From CAWEHT01 sp963808455 (GTDB lineage Bacteria; Chloroflexota; Anaerolineae; CG2-30-64-16): a stretch of DNA of 9,097 nucleotides. Below the pieces are notes generated by a model. The model was not told where the DNA came from, did no database searches, and was given only the letters and a program-made list of their open reading frames with translations. This document shows, piece after piece, positions 1 to 7,705 of this stretch; the first letter of the stretch is position 1; each line of letters starts with the position of its first letter. The position numbers were made by a program, and so were the translations under genes. The stretch covers positions 1-9,097 of the forward strand of contig CAWEHT010000486.1 in the NCBI GenBank assembly GCA_963808455.1, read 5' to 3'.

Positions 1-44
<44 letters not shown>

Positions 45-268
45 ACCCATGAGTAGTACGAAGATATGGCATTCGGCGACCAATCGACGTCCGGCGTACG
101 CTTGATGGTCCAGCCCACGTTGACCGGCAATTCCGTGAGGGCCCGGCCCAAGAGCTCGCGGGCCGTTTCATCCCGGGGCCGGCCTAATGAACAAGCGCAC
201 CTGTGTAGGCATCCAGCATCTCCTGGGCCGCGCAGACTGGGCGGCGCAGACCACGTATAGTATAGCAT
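45..268 (-). pseudogene. Unrecognised partial reading frame running into the poly-C edge
   Basis: On the minus strand a frame is open from an ATG at 268 down to the poly-C run. The part from about 184 to 70 reads like a real protein (DETARELLGRALTELPVNVG, followed by a WTIKRTPDVDW stretch) and has strongly G/C-biased third codon positions. A neighbouring frame upstream, which ends at a TAG at 184-186, also looks coding (QEMLDAYTGALVH). A frameshift near 185-195 may therefore have split one gene, as happens in most other genes here. I do not recognise the family. No start can be fixed, and the C-terminus is lost at the homopolymer. The short plus-strand frame over the same bases looks like a shadow. 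Confidence 0.4.
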
Positions 269-402
269 ATGAGTTTCTTAGGTCTGGTCTACGCTTGAGC
301 CCTGCCGTCGAGATCCGTCAAACTTCCGGCCCGCGCCTATGGACGTAAGATGCGTCCGGTCAGATTGCCCTTCACGCGGAGTGAAGCTTTTCGAGGTCGC
401 TC
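269..402. other. Gene-free leader before the membrane protein gene
   Basis: No convincing coding frame is present. At its left edge lies an AT-rich patch (about 255-280) that contains TATACT-like hexamers on the minus strand and could serve the minus-strand partial frame. A short hairpin at 370-386 and a GAGG ribosome-binding motif at 393-396 precede the TTG start at 403. I see no clear paired -35/-10 promoter on the plus strand. Confidence 0.5.
370..386 (+). other. Small hairpin followed by a short T run, possible weak terminator
   Basis: CTTCAC (370-375) and GTGAAG (381-386) form a 6-bp perfect stem with a 5-base loop, followed by CTTTT. The arrangement is terminator-like, but the stem and T run are both short, and it sits only 16 bases before the proposed TTG start. 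It could instead be a leader structure or chance. Confidence 0.25.
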
Positions 403-2183
403 TTGGCTGAGCGTATTTTGCGCCCCGTAGCAGCCGAGCGGGCGCCGGCGCGCCGGCACGTGGACACGGCGCTCGTGCTGGCGCTGCTGCTGGCCCTGCC
501 CGCCGTGCTGCCCCTTACGGCGCCCGGCTACTTTTTCAAGGCCCACGACGCGCATCACAGCGTCTTCTGGCTGGTCGAGTTCGACCAGACGTTGCGGCCG
601 GGTCTCTGTGGCCCATCTGGGCGCCTGACCACGCGTTGGGTTTTGGCTATCCGCTGTGGCTCATCTATGCGCCCCTGCCCTACATCGTGGCCGAGGCGTT
701 CCATCTGGCCGGCCTGGGCTTCACGGCTGCCGTCAAGGCTACCTGGGCCCTGGGCTTCTTGCTCGGCGTGCTCGGCATCTACCGGGTGGCCCAGCGCTGG
801 TGGGGGTCGAGCGCAGCTCTCGTTTCGTCGCTGGTCTTCACTTACGCGCCCTATCACCTGGCGCAGATTTATGTGCGTGCCGACCTGGCCGAGTTCATGG
901 CCTGGAGTTGGTTCCCGTGGGCTTTCCTGGCCGTGGACACGCTTTGGGACGATCCCAGGCCACGCCGCCTCGCCTGCGCCGCGCTGGCCCTGGGTACCTT
1001 GCTGTACCTGCACACCGTCTCGCCGCTGATCTTCGCGCCTTTCCTGGCCGCCTTCTTCCTGTACCGGCTGGCCAGCGAGAAGCGCCTGCGGCCGGCTCTG
1101 TGGGTGTCCGGCGCGGCCGCCCTGGGTGTGCTCTCGGCGGTCGGCATTCCTCGTGCCGGGAGTCGTGGAGCAGCGCTTCCTGTCGCGCACGGAGTGGCTG
1201 AACCCGAATTACGATTACTGGCTGCACTTTGTCTACCCGAACCAGTTTCTCAGCCCCTTCTGGGGATTTGGGCCTTCGCTACCGGGCCCTGATGACGGGA
1301 TGAGCTTTCAGCTCGGGCGCGCTGCGCGGTCCTGGGCGGCGTGGCCGGGTGCCTGGCCGGCGTGGCGGCCTCGAAAATGCGCCTGCCGCACCGCCGGGAA
1401 GTGTTTTTCCTGGCCGTTACGACACTGGTGGCCATCTTCCTGATGACAGGCTTCAGTGCTCCGCTCTGGAACCTCGTGCCCCTCGCCGGCACCCTCATCC
1501 AGTTCCCGTGGCGGCTGTTGGCCCTGACCATGGTTACCCTGGCGCTGTTGAGCGGGGCCGCCGTCTACTGGCTGGATGCGTCCGGCGGTCGCCGGGCGGG
1601 CTCGGGGGTGAGTGCCTGGGCCTGCCTGGCCGGGCTGGCCGTCGCGCTGGCCAGCTTTTCTTACACCCGCCCGCAGCTGCAGCCCATCCGCCCAGACGAC
1701 GAAAGCCCGCTGGCGGTCATCGAGTTCGAGACGACCTACCCCGACATGCGGGGCATGACGGCCTGGGCGCAGCACCCGCCGTTGGATACCGACTCGCCAC
1801 TGCTGGACGAGTACCTGGCCGGCCAGCCACTTCAACGGGCGGCCGTGATCGCCGGGGCGGGACAGGTCGTGGCGCAAGGCACTGCCCCAGCCTCTGCCTG
1901 GGCACGCATCACCGCAGCCACGGCCGTGCGCCTGCGCTTCTACACCTACTACTTCCCGGGCTGGAGCGCTACCGTCGATGGCCGGCCTGTGGCCATCGCG
2001 CCCGATCCCCCGAATGGGCTAATCGGCCTTGCCGTGCCCGCCGGCCAACACCTGGTCCAGGTCCGCTTTGGGCCGACCCCCGTCCGCAACATTGCCGGCG
2101 GGATATCTCTGGTCGCCCTGGCTGCGGTCGCCTTGTTGCTGCTCCTTCCCTTGTTTGGGCGATCCCGCCCGGCGATGCTATAA
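403..2183 (+). pseudogene. Polytopic membrane protein, PTPS_related (PF10131-like), broken by three frameshifts
   Basis: The reconstructed product is about 593 residues. It begins at TTG 403, preceded by GAGG at a 6-base spacing, and ends at TAA 2181-2183. The frame changes near 600-606, near 1143 and near 1318-1328, each explained by a single-base indel with conserved sequence continuing on both sides. The N-terminal TM helix is followed by an exposed AHDAHHSVFWLVEFDQTLRPG stretch (position 535 onward) and then LWPIWAPDH, GFGYPLWLIYAPLPY, APYHLAQIYVRADLAEFMAW and many hydrophobic helices. This pattern is typical of the large membrane proteins annotated as 6-pyruvoyl-tetrahydropterin-synthase-related, common in Chloroflexota; despite the name they are not pterin enzymes. 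The C-terminal third has a soluble part (YYFPGWSATVDGRPVAI, as in YfhO-like proteins) and a final TM helix. The biochemical role is not established; a link to cell-surface glycan or lipid assembly is only a guess. The family call is from pattern recognition. Confidence 0.8.
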
Positions 2184-2184
2184 T
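2179..2184 (+). promoter_or_regulatory. Perfect TATAAT -10 element overlapping the upstream stop; possible leaderless promoter
   Basis: TATAAT ends 7 bases before the GTG at 2192, so transcription would begin at or next to the start codon. No Shine-Dalgarno sequence precedes that GTG, which fits a leaderless mRNA. The TAA stop of the membrane protein gene (2181-2183) lies inside the hexamer. A -35 match is poor: TTGTTT at 2151-2156 is 22 bases away, and TTGGGC at 2154-2159 is 19 away. Confidence 0.45.
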
Positions 2185-2191
2185 CGGCCCC

Positions 2192-3334
2192 GTGGAACAG
2201 TTAGAACCTTCGGGGCCCGTGTACGGACACGATCGCCTTTGTCCGTGCTGTGGCGCTCGTGTGGCGCAGCGAGCCATCACCTGTTTTGCCTGTGGAGCAG
2301 TGCTCCTGGATAGCCCTCGCTCTCACCGGCCTGGCGTGCGGTGGGCTGACCTGACCCTCTTGGCCGTCATAGCCGGCCTGGTACTGCTCTGGTGGACGCA
2401 TCCGCCTGCTGCGAGCTCCGTTCACACCGAGGGAAAGCCTCCCGGCCTGGCCGCCGCCACCATGCCCACCCCCACCCAGACCGACGCGTACGCCTGGCTT
2501 GCCATGCTGGGAACCGACCCTGTGGCGGTGGCAGCCGGAACAGTCCGGCCCAGCGCTACGTTCATCCCTCCGTCGCCAACGCCAAAGGCGGTGCCCTCGC
2601 CGATCCAGCATACGGTGGCTGACGGTGAGACAGTGGGAGGGATCGCGGAACAGTACGACGTCAAGTCAAGCGACCTGATTGCGCTCAACAATCTCGGCTC
2701 CGATGCTTTCATCCATGTGGGGCAGGTGCTGCTGATCCCCGGCTCCGCGCTGCCGCCAACGCCAACGCCCATTCCAACCCCAACCGGTGGCACGCTGATT
2801 TACGTCGTGCAAGACGGCGATACGATCTCGGACCTGGCGGTGCGCTTCGGCGCGGACATGAACGTGGTGCTGCAGGCCAACCACATGCGGGATGGTGACG
2901 TGCTCAGCGTCGGCCAGTCCATACTGATCCCTCTGAGCCCTGATACGCCGCAGCCCACCGTCAGCCCCACGCCAACGCCACCGCCGCCGACCTTCACCCC
3001 AGAGTCAGGCTACGGCGCTCCCGCGGCCCTGACCCCCGCGGATGGCAGCACGTTCGAAGCGAACGAGCCTGTATTGCTGACCTGGACGTCGGTGGATCTG
3101 CTGGGTGATGACGAATGGTACGTGGCCACCCTGCGCGTGGCCGGCACGGGCAAGCTGCTGCCACCTTACTGGACGAAGGCCACGAGCTGGCGCCTGCCCG
3201 ATGACGATCACGCTGCGGGCGCGCACGATTATCTCTGGCAAGTGCTGGTGGTGCGTGGCAAGCCCGACGGTACGTCAGCGCAACCGGTGCCGGTCAGCCC
3301 ACCCAGCCTCATCAGGCGCTTTACCTGGAAGTGA
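2192..3334 (+). CDS. Membrane-anchored double-LysM protein with N-terminal zinc ribbon
   Basis: The 380-residue product starts at GTG 2192. That start places the zinc ribbon at the N-terminus and follows the preceding stop by 8 bases; the frame is open further upstream, but there it only shadows the membrane protein gene. Residues 17-34 hold two CxxC knuckles (C17/C20, C31/C34), a probable zinc ribbon. A single TM helix spans about 52-68. A Pro/Thr/Ala-rich spacer follows, then LysM 1 (about 139-184, with HTVADGETVGGIAEQYDV), a PTPTPIPTPT linker, LysM 2 (about 203-248, with YVVQDGDTISDLAVRFGA), a second Pro-Thr linker, and an Ig/FN3-like C-terminal domain (about 275-380, starting APAALTPADGSTF). 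LysM domains bind N-acetylglucosamine-containing glycans such as peptidoglycan. The likely topology is zinc ribbon in the cytoplasm and LysM outside. No catalytic domain is visible, so a structural or cell-wall-binding role is inferred. This is the only large gene here with no apparent frameshift. Confidence 0.9.
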   Translation: MEQLEPSGPVYGHDRLCPCCGARVAQRAITCFACGAVLLDSPRSHRPGVRWADLTLLAVIAGLVLLWWTHPPAASSVHTEGKPPGLAAATMPTPTQTDAYAWLAMLGTDPVAVAAGTVRPSATFIPPSPTPKAVPSPIQHTVADGETVGGIAEQYDVKSSDLIALNNLGSDAFIHVGQVLLIPGSALPPTPTPIPTPTGGTLIYVVQDGDTISDLAVRFGADMNVVLQANHMRDGDVLSVGQSILIPLSPDTPQPTVSPTPTPPPPTFTPESGYGAPAALTPADGSTFEANEPVLLTWTSVDLLGDDEWYVATLRVAGTGKLLPPYWTKATSWRLPDDDHAAGAHDYLWQVLVVRGKPDGTSAQPVPVSPPSLIRRFTWK

Positions 3335-3382
3335 CGTTCCCTCAGAAACCGGATGCCCTTGATTTCGAGGCCGGCCTTTCAA

Positions 3383-4130
3383 CTATTCCCTACTCCCTAT
3401 TTGGAGCACGCCGTAGAGGTTCAGATTTCCCTCGTAGCCATCGGCGTAGAAAGTCTCGACGAGCTGCATCCCTGCCGCGGCCGCCAGGCCGGCCAGGGCC
3501 TCCTCGCCGATGAAAGCGCAGTAGCGCTGCCCGGCTGCCCCCTGGCCCCAGGAAAGCAAGTAGTCGCCGGGCTCGACCGCCTCGGGCGACAGCCCGGCGG
3601 CTTGCCACGGCAGGATGCGGGTGCGCAGGCGTGGCGTGAGAAATTGCCAGGTCGAGACGACGAGCACTCCCGCCGCGAGCTCGGCGACCTGCGCCAGGAA
3701 GCCGGCCCTTTGCACGGCGCCCGGGATGTGGTGCAGCACCGCCAGGGCGGCTACGGCGTCAGGGCGCGCGCCTGCGGCTCCACCGTGCAGGTCGAGGCAG
3801 GCCCCCCAATCGGCCTCCGCAAGGTCCGCGCGCACGAAGCGAGGCTGCAGCCCCGCCAGGGCCGTGGCGCTTCCCTCGGCGAGGGCCAGCAGCTCGGCGC
3901 TCCCATCCAGGCCGGTATAATGCCCTCGCCAGCCCTGCCGCGTGCAGGAAGTGCAGCAGGCGGGCATTACCGCAGCCCAGGTCCAATACATTGAAAGCTG
4001 GCTGCAGGTAGGGTAGAATGCTCTGGAAGCCGGGAGGCCAGCTCTGCCGCGTTTGGGCGAACTCCCGCGCAAATCTTGTATAGAAGGCACGGTTGAGCTC
4101 GATGAGCGCCGTGCGTGTTTTTGGCTCCAT
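3383..4130 (-). pseudogene. Trm9/ALKBH8-like SAM-dependent methyltransferase, one frameshift
   Basis: The reconstructed product is 248 residues, starting at ATG 4130 (minus) and ending at TAG 3383-3385. One extra base near 3926 breaks the frame; removing it joins FLHAAGLA to GHYTGLDGSAELL. Visible features in order: a start like Trm9 (NRAFYTRFAREFAQTR then WP, residues 13-32, matching the F..TR..WP signature), SAM motif I VLDLGCGN (48-55), the acidic GLDGS loop (73-77), AVLHHIPG (130-137), the DYLLSW segment (189-194, compare DVLVPW in Trm9), RYCAFIGEEAL (202-212, compare RYYHVF..EL) and a GVLQ end. In eukaryotes Trm9/ALKBH8 methyl-esterifies the carboxymethyl group that Elongator places on U34 of tRNA. 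The gene is divergent from an elp3 gene, which supports a tRNA substrate. The Trm112 partner used by yeast Trm9 is not in the window. It could also be a generic class I methyltransferase. Confidence 0.8.
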
Positions 4131-4216
4131 GTCTCACGATAAACCAGTGAATGGGGAAATTCTTCCCGAGCCGTCGCTCGTCCCGGCCCCGCCCGAACGC
4201 GGCGCGACCCGGAGGC
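4131..4216. promoter_or_regulatory. Divergent intergenic region between the Trm9-like gene and elp3
   Basis: Both genes must be transcribed outward from this short region of 86 bases, or only 20 if elp3 starts at 4151. On the minus strand, TATCGT (TANNNT form) lies 5 bases before the methyltransferase ATG. On the plus strand GATAAA (4138-4143) lies 7 bases before the alternative elp3 ATG at 4151. Both would resemble leaderless-type -10 elements, but neither has a convincing -35. The assignment is tentative. Confidence 0.3.
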
Positions 4217-5840
4217 ATGCGGCGCGAGCGCAAAGACTGGCAGCCCCGCGGGCGCGATTTCGATGCTCGAGAGCATCGCGCGGCCTTGATGGCCATCTTC
4301 GACGCCGCGCGCAGCAGCGCCGGTTGGGACCCCGACCGGCTGATGCAGATCCTAGCACAGCACCCGCGCGATAACAAGGGCTATTACTCCAAGATAGAGC
4401 TGGTGGCCGGCTACCGGCAGCTCACCGAGGCCGGTGAGCTGCCGTTCGAGCCGCGCGTCATGCGCCGGCTGCAAATGAAGCCGATCCGCACGGCCTCCGG
4501 CGTTGCCCCCGTCACGGTCCTGACCGAGCCCGCCGGCTGTCCCGCGCATTGCGTCTTTTGCCCGGACGACGTGCGCATGCCCAAGAGCTACTTGCCGGAC
4601 GAGCCGGGCGCCCGCCGGGCTGCCCAGTGCGATTTCGATCCGTATCTGCAGGTGAGCACGCGCGATCGAGACCTTCCAGACCATGGGCCATACCGCCGAG
4701 AAGGTCGAGCTGTTGATCCTCGGCGGGACGTGGAGCGCGTACTCGCGCAGATACCGGGAATGGTTCGTGCGCCGCTGCCTGGATGCCATGAACGGGGAGG
4801 ATTCGACGACGCTGGCCGAGGCGCAGGCGCGCAATGAGGCCGCCCCGCACCGCAATGTGGGGCTGGTGATCGAGACCCGTCCCGACTGGATCAAGCCGGC
4901 CGAGGTGCTGCACCTGCGCCAGCTGGGCGTGACCAAAGTCCAGCTGGGCTTGCAGAGCCTCGACGACCGCATCCTGGCGCTCAACAAGCGCGGGCACGAC
5001 GTGGCAGCGGCGCGCCGGGCGCTCAAGCTGCTGCGCGGCGCGGGCTTCAAGCTCCACGTGCACTGGATGCCCAACCTTTTCGGTGCCACGCCTGCCTCGG
5101 ACCGCGAGGACTTTCTGCGCCTCTGGTCGGACCCGGGCCTGCGCCCCGACGAGATCAAAATCTACCCGTGCTCGATCATTGCCGGCACGGAGCTTTTCGA
5201 CCTGTGGCAGGCGGGCCGGTTCCAGCCCTACGGCGAAGAAGCCCTGATCGCCCTGGTGGCAGATTGCAAGGCGGCCATCCCGCCCTACTGCCGCGTCAAC
5301 CGCGTCTTCCGCGATATCCCGTCCGACGACATCGTGGCCGGCACGAAGAGCTCCAACCTGCGCCAGATGGTGCACGGTTATATGGCCGCGCGCGGTCTGG
5401 CGTGCCACTGCATCCGCTGCCGCGAGGTGCGGGAGGCTGCGGTGGCCGGGGACGGCCTGGGCCTGACCGCCTACACCTACGATACCGACGGCAGCCGCGA
5501 GCAGTTCCTCGGCCTCGAGACCGCCGGCGGCAGGCTGGCCGGGTTCCTGCGGCTCTCGCTGCCGGCGGCAGACGCCGAGGTGACGATCCCCGAGATCGCC
5601 GGCGCGGCCATGATCCGCGAGCTGCACGTCTATGGCCCCGCGCTGGGCATCGGCGCAGCCGCCACCTCAGGCGAAGCACAGCATGTGGGGCTGGGCCGCC
5701 GGCTGGTGGCAGAGGCATGCGCCCGGGCGCGCGCCTCTGGCCGCTCCCGGCTTGGGGTGATCTCCGCCATCGGCACCCGTCCCTATTACGAGGGGCTGGG
5801 CTTCCGCCGGGGTGAGCTTTACATGTTCTGCGAGCTTTGA
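4217..5840 (+). pseudogene. elp3: Elp3-type tRNA U34 carboxymethyl-modifying enzyme (radical SAM/GNAT), one frameshift
   Basis: The reconstructed product is 541 residues, within the usual Elp3 range. Radical SAM cysteines are C108, C112 and C115 (CPAHCVFCP, Cx3Cx2C), followed by the Elp3 signatures MPKSYLPDEPGARRA (121-135), DPYLQV, VELLILGGTW (164-173), GLVIETRPDW, VTKVQLGLQS (239-248), KIYPCSIIAGTELF (315-328), RDIPSDDIVAGTKSSNLRQ (366-384) and HCIRCREV (398-405). The C-terminal GNAT domain has the acetyl-CoA loop QHVGLGRRL (489-497) and PYYEGLGF (523-530). The family uses acetyl-CoA and SAM to build carboxymethyl-type groups on tRNA wobble uridine 34; bacterial and archaeal Elp3 act without the rest of Elongator. 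The frame breaks at 4658-4665, probably a lost CG in a CGCGCG tract, giving VSTRAIETF when restored. ATG 4217 follows GGAGG closely; ATG 4151 is the alternative (22 residues longer). The stop is 17 bases before the next gene, suggesting an operon. Confidence 0.93.
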
Positions 5841-5857
5841 ATTCGAAAGGAGTTGTC

Positions 5858-6888
5858 ATGCCAGGCGAGGAAATAGGCCTCTTCTCACCAATCACCATCC
5901 GGGGAGTCACGGCGCGCAACCGGCTGTGGATCTCGCCCATGTGCCAGTATTCGGTGACGGCGAGGGACTGGCGTGCCGACCGATTGGCACCTGGTCCACC
6001 TCGGCAGCCGTGCCGTCGGGGGGGCCGGCGTGGTCATCGCCGAAGCGACGGCAGTGGAGGAACGCGGGCGCATCAGCGCGCAGGACCTGGGCCTCTGGCG
6101 CGAGGAGCAGGGCGCGGCTTTCGAGCGGATCACCCGCTTTGTAGCGGACCAGGGCGCGATCCCTGGCGTCCAGCTGGCCCATGCCGGCCGCAAGGCGGAC
6201 GTCGCGGGCGCGATCGCGCCCAGCCCGCTGGCCTTTCGTGGCATGGCCGAACCGCGGGAGATGGCCGATGCCGATCTCCGCGCCGTGGTGTCGGCTTTCG
6301 CGAGCGCCGCGGAGCGCGCGGCCCGCGCCGGTTTTCGGGCCGTCGAGATCCACATGGCCCACGGATACCTGCTGCACCAGTTCCTGTCGCCCCTGTCGAA
6401 CCAGCGCACGGACGCGTACGGCGGCAGCTTCGAGAACCGCGTCCGCTTTCCCCTCGAGGTCGCGGGGGCCGTCCGGGCTGCCTGGCCGCCCGATCTGCCG
6501 CTGTTCGTGCGGATCAGCGCGACCGACTGGGCCGAAGGCGGCTGGGACATCGCGGCAGAGCGTGGAGCTGGCGCGCCGCCTGGGCCAGGTGGGCGTCGAT
6601 CTGATCGACGTGTCCTCCGGCGGCCTGTCGCCCGACCAGCACATCCAGATCGGCCCCGGCTACCAGGTGCCTTTCTCCGAAAGGGTGCGGCGTGAGGCGG
6701 CCATCTGCACTGGCGCCGTGGGGCTGATCACGCAGCCGCAGCAGGCCGACGCCATCGTGCGCGAGGGCCGGGCCGACGTCGTGCTGGTCGCCCGCCAATC
6801 GCTGCGCGACCCTTACTGGCCGCTGCGCGCCGCTCGCGAGCTCGGCTACGAGGTCGAGGCCCCGACCCAATATCAGCGAGCGTGGTAG
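5858..6888 (+). pseudogene. YqjM-like old yellow enzyme (NAD(P)H:flavin oxidoreductase), two frameshifts
   Basis: The reconstructed product is 342 residues, close to the 338 of Bacillus YqjM. The start ATG 5858 has an AAAGGAG ribosome-binding site 5 bases away. Signatures of the thermophilic-like OYE class: SPMCQYS with redox-tuning Cys29 and Tyr31, TDWHLVHLGSRAVGGAG (41-57), AHAGRKA (107-113), the catalytic His pair in EIHMAHGYLLHQFLSP (H165 and H168) and RTDAYGGSFENRVRFP (183-198). The family binds FMN in a TIM barrel and reduces activated C=C bonds with NADPH. Single extra bases near 5970 and 6553 break the frame; removing them gives ARDGVPTDWH and WDIAQSVELARR. It lies 17 bases after elp3 on the same strand, so co-transcription is likely, but a functional link to tRNA modification is not evident. 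Its physiological substrate cannot be read from sequence. Confidence 0.93.
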
Positions 6889-6902
6889 CGAAGAACCCTC
6901 GT

Positions 6903-6939
6903 GGGCCCTGGTGAGCGACAAAGGCGCCGGCCAGGGCCC
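6903..6939. terminator. 9-bp inverted repeat after the ene-reductase gene, possible terminator
   Basis: GGGCCCTGG (6903-6911) is repeated as its exact complement CCAGGGCCC (6931-6939), separated by 19 bases, beginning 14 bases after the TAG stop. The GC-rich stem is strong, but no T run follows on either strand, so intrinsic termination is uncertain. It could also be an operator or a processing hairpin. Confidence 0.4.
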
Positions 6940-7075
6940 GCTGAATGAGCCCCCCTTCCTTCCCCCTGCAACGCAATCGCCCCGGCACGTGTTAAGGATA
7001 GTGATCGCAAGAGAAAAGCGAACCCTTGCGGATGGAAAATCCGGGCCAGCCAAACCTTGACGAGGCGAGTGATCG
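6940..7075 (+). other. Gap before the sigma factor gene; no promoter assigned
   Basis: No coding frame of note. A less GC-rich patch around 6990-7015 (GTTAAGGATAGTGATCG) may hold the sigma gene promoter, but no confident -35/-10 pair can be drawn. A GAGG motif at 7062-7065, 10 bases before ATG 7076, is the likely ribosome-binding site. Confidence 0.4.
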
Positions 7076-7692
7076 ATGACGACGGCAGAGCGAGGGCCGG
7101 GCGAGTTGCCGATGTGCCTGAGCGCCGACCTGGAAGGCAGCTTCGAGCGCCTGATGCAGGCCTACCAGGACCGGCTGTACTCTTTTGCGCTGCGTTTGAG
7201 CGGCAACCCCCAGGACGCCGAGGAAATCGTACAGGATGCCTTCGTGCGCGCCTATCGGGCGCTGCAGGGCTATCCGGCCGGGCGCATCCAGGCGTTGGCG
7301 CTGCGCCCCTGGCTCTATCAGATCTCGCTGAACGTATTCCGCAATCGAGTGCGCGGCAAACACCTGACCGTCGTGGCGATCGAGGACGAGGGCGAGGATC
7401 GGCGCGGATCGCGCGGCCGGCCGGCCCCGAGCGCGATCGTCCGGAGGCCGCTGCGGTGCAGGCGGAGCTGCGCGACGAGCTCGCCGCCCAGGTGGCGGCG
7501 CTCCCCGCGCGCTATCGGGCGGCCGTGGTGCTGCGCTTCGTCGAGGGCTTGAGCTATGCGGAGGTTGCCGAAGCGCTGGCGCAGCCGGTCGGGACGGCCA
7601 AGTCCAACGTCCATCGGGGCATCGGGGAGCTGCGCCGGCAGATGCTCGCCCGGCGCAGCGAGGATCTCCTCATCGCTGCGGACGCGAGATAG
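7076..7692 (+). pseudogene. ECF (RpoE-like) sigma factor, one frameshift
   Basis: The reconstructed product is about 205 residues, normal for an extracytoplasmic-function sigma factor with only regions 2 and 4. Region 2 (about residues 23-92) contains FERLMQAYQDRLYSFALRLS, then NPQDAEEIVQDAFVRAYRAL and PWLYQISLNVFRNRVRG, the core-binding and -10-recognition helices. Region 4 near the C-terminus contains LPARYRAAVVLRFVEGLSYA and EVAEALAQPVGTAKSNVHRG, the helix-turn-helix for the -35 element. The frame changes within the linker between 7385 and 7429, where sequence is least conserved; one missing base restores ERDRPEAAAVQAELRDEL. The gene stops 13 bases before the alkyltransferase gene and is probably co-transcribed with it. 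In such pairs the downstream gene is often an anti-sigma factor; here that slot is taken by a DNA repair protein. Confidence 0.9.
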
Positions 7693-7705
7693 GGAGAGGT
7701 GACAT

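Noticed and set aside
66..260. 64-codon plus-strand frame near the left edge
   Set aside because: Arg/Ser/Pro-rich with no motif; the opposite strand has better coding character.
555..1190. Minus-strand frame of 211 codons opposite the membrane protein gene
   Set aside because: Gln/Arg/Gly-rich with no recognisable motif, while the plus strand reads as conserved TM helices.
1349..2191. N-terminal 281 codons of the long open frame that ends at 3334
   Set aside because: This part overlaps the membrane protein gene in another frame and reads as Arg/Pro/Gly-rich shadow; the real LysM gene starts at GTG 2192.
2753..2785. Short tandem-like CCAACG/CCAACC repeats
   Set aside because: They encode the Pro-Thr linker between LysM domains and need no separate explanation.
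3368..3377. 10-bp palindrome AGGCCGGCCT between the convergent LysM and methyltransferase genes
   Set aside because: GC-rich short palindromes are expected by chance here; no loop or T run makes it a terminator.
3353..3994. 213-codon plus-strand frame opposite the methyltransferase
   Set aside because: The minus strand has clear methyltransferase motifs; the plus frame has none and is a shadow.
4512..5627. 371-codon open frame on the minus strand opposite elp3
   Set aside because: It is a shadow of elp3 caused by high G+C; its sequence is low-complexity Arg/Gly/Ala-rich and the plus strand carries unmistakable Elp3 motifs.
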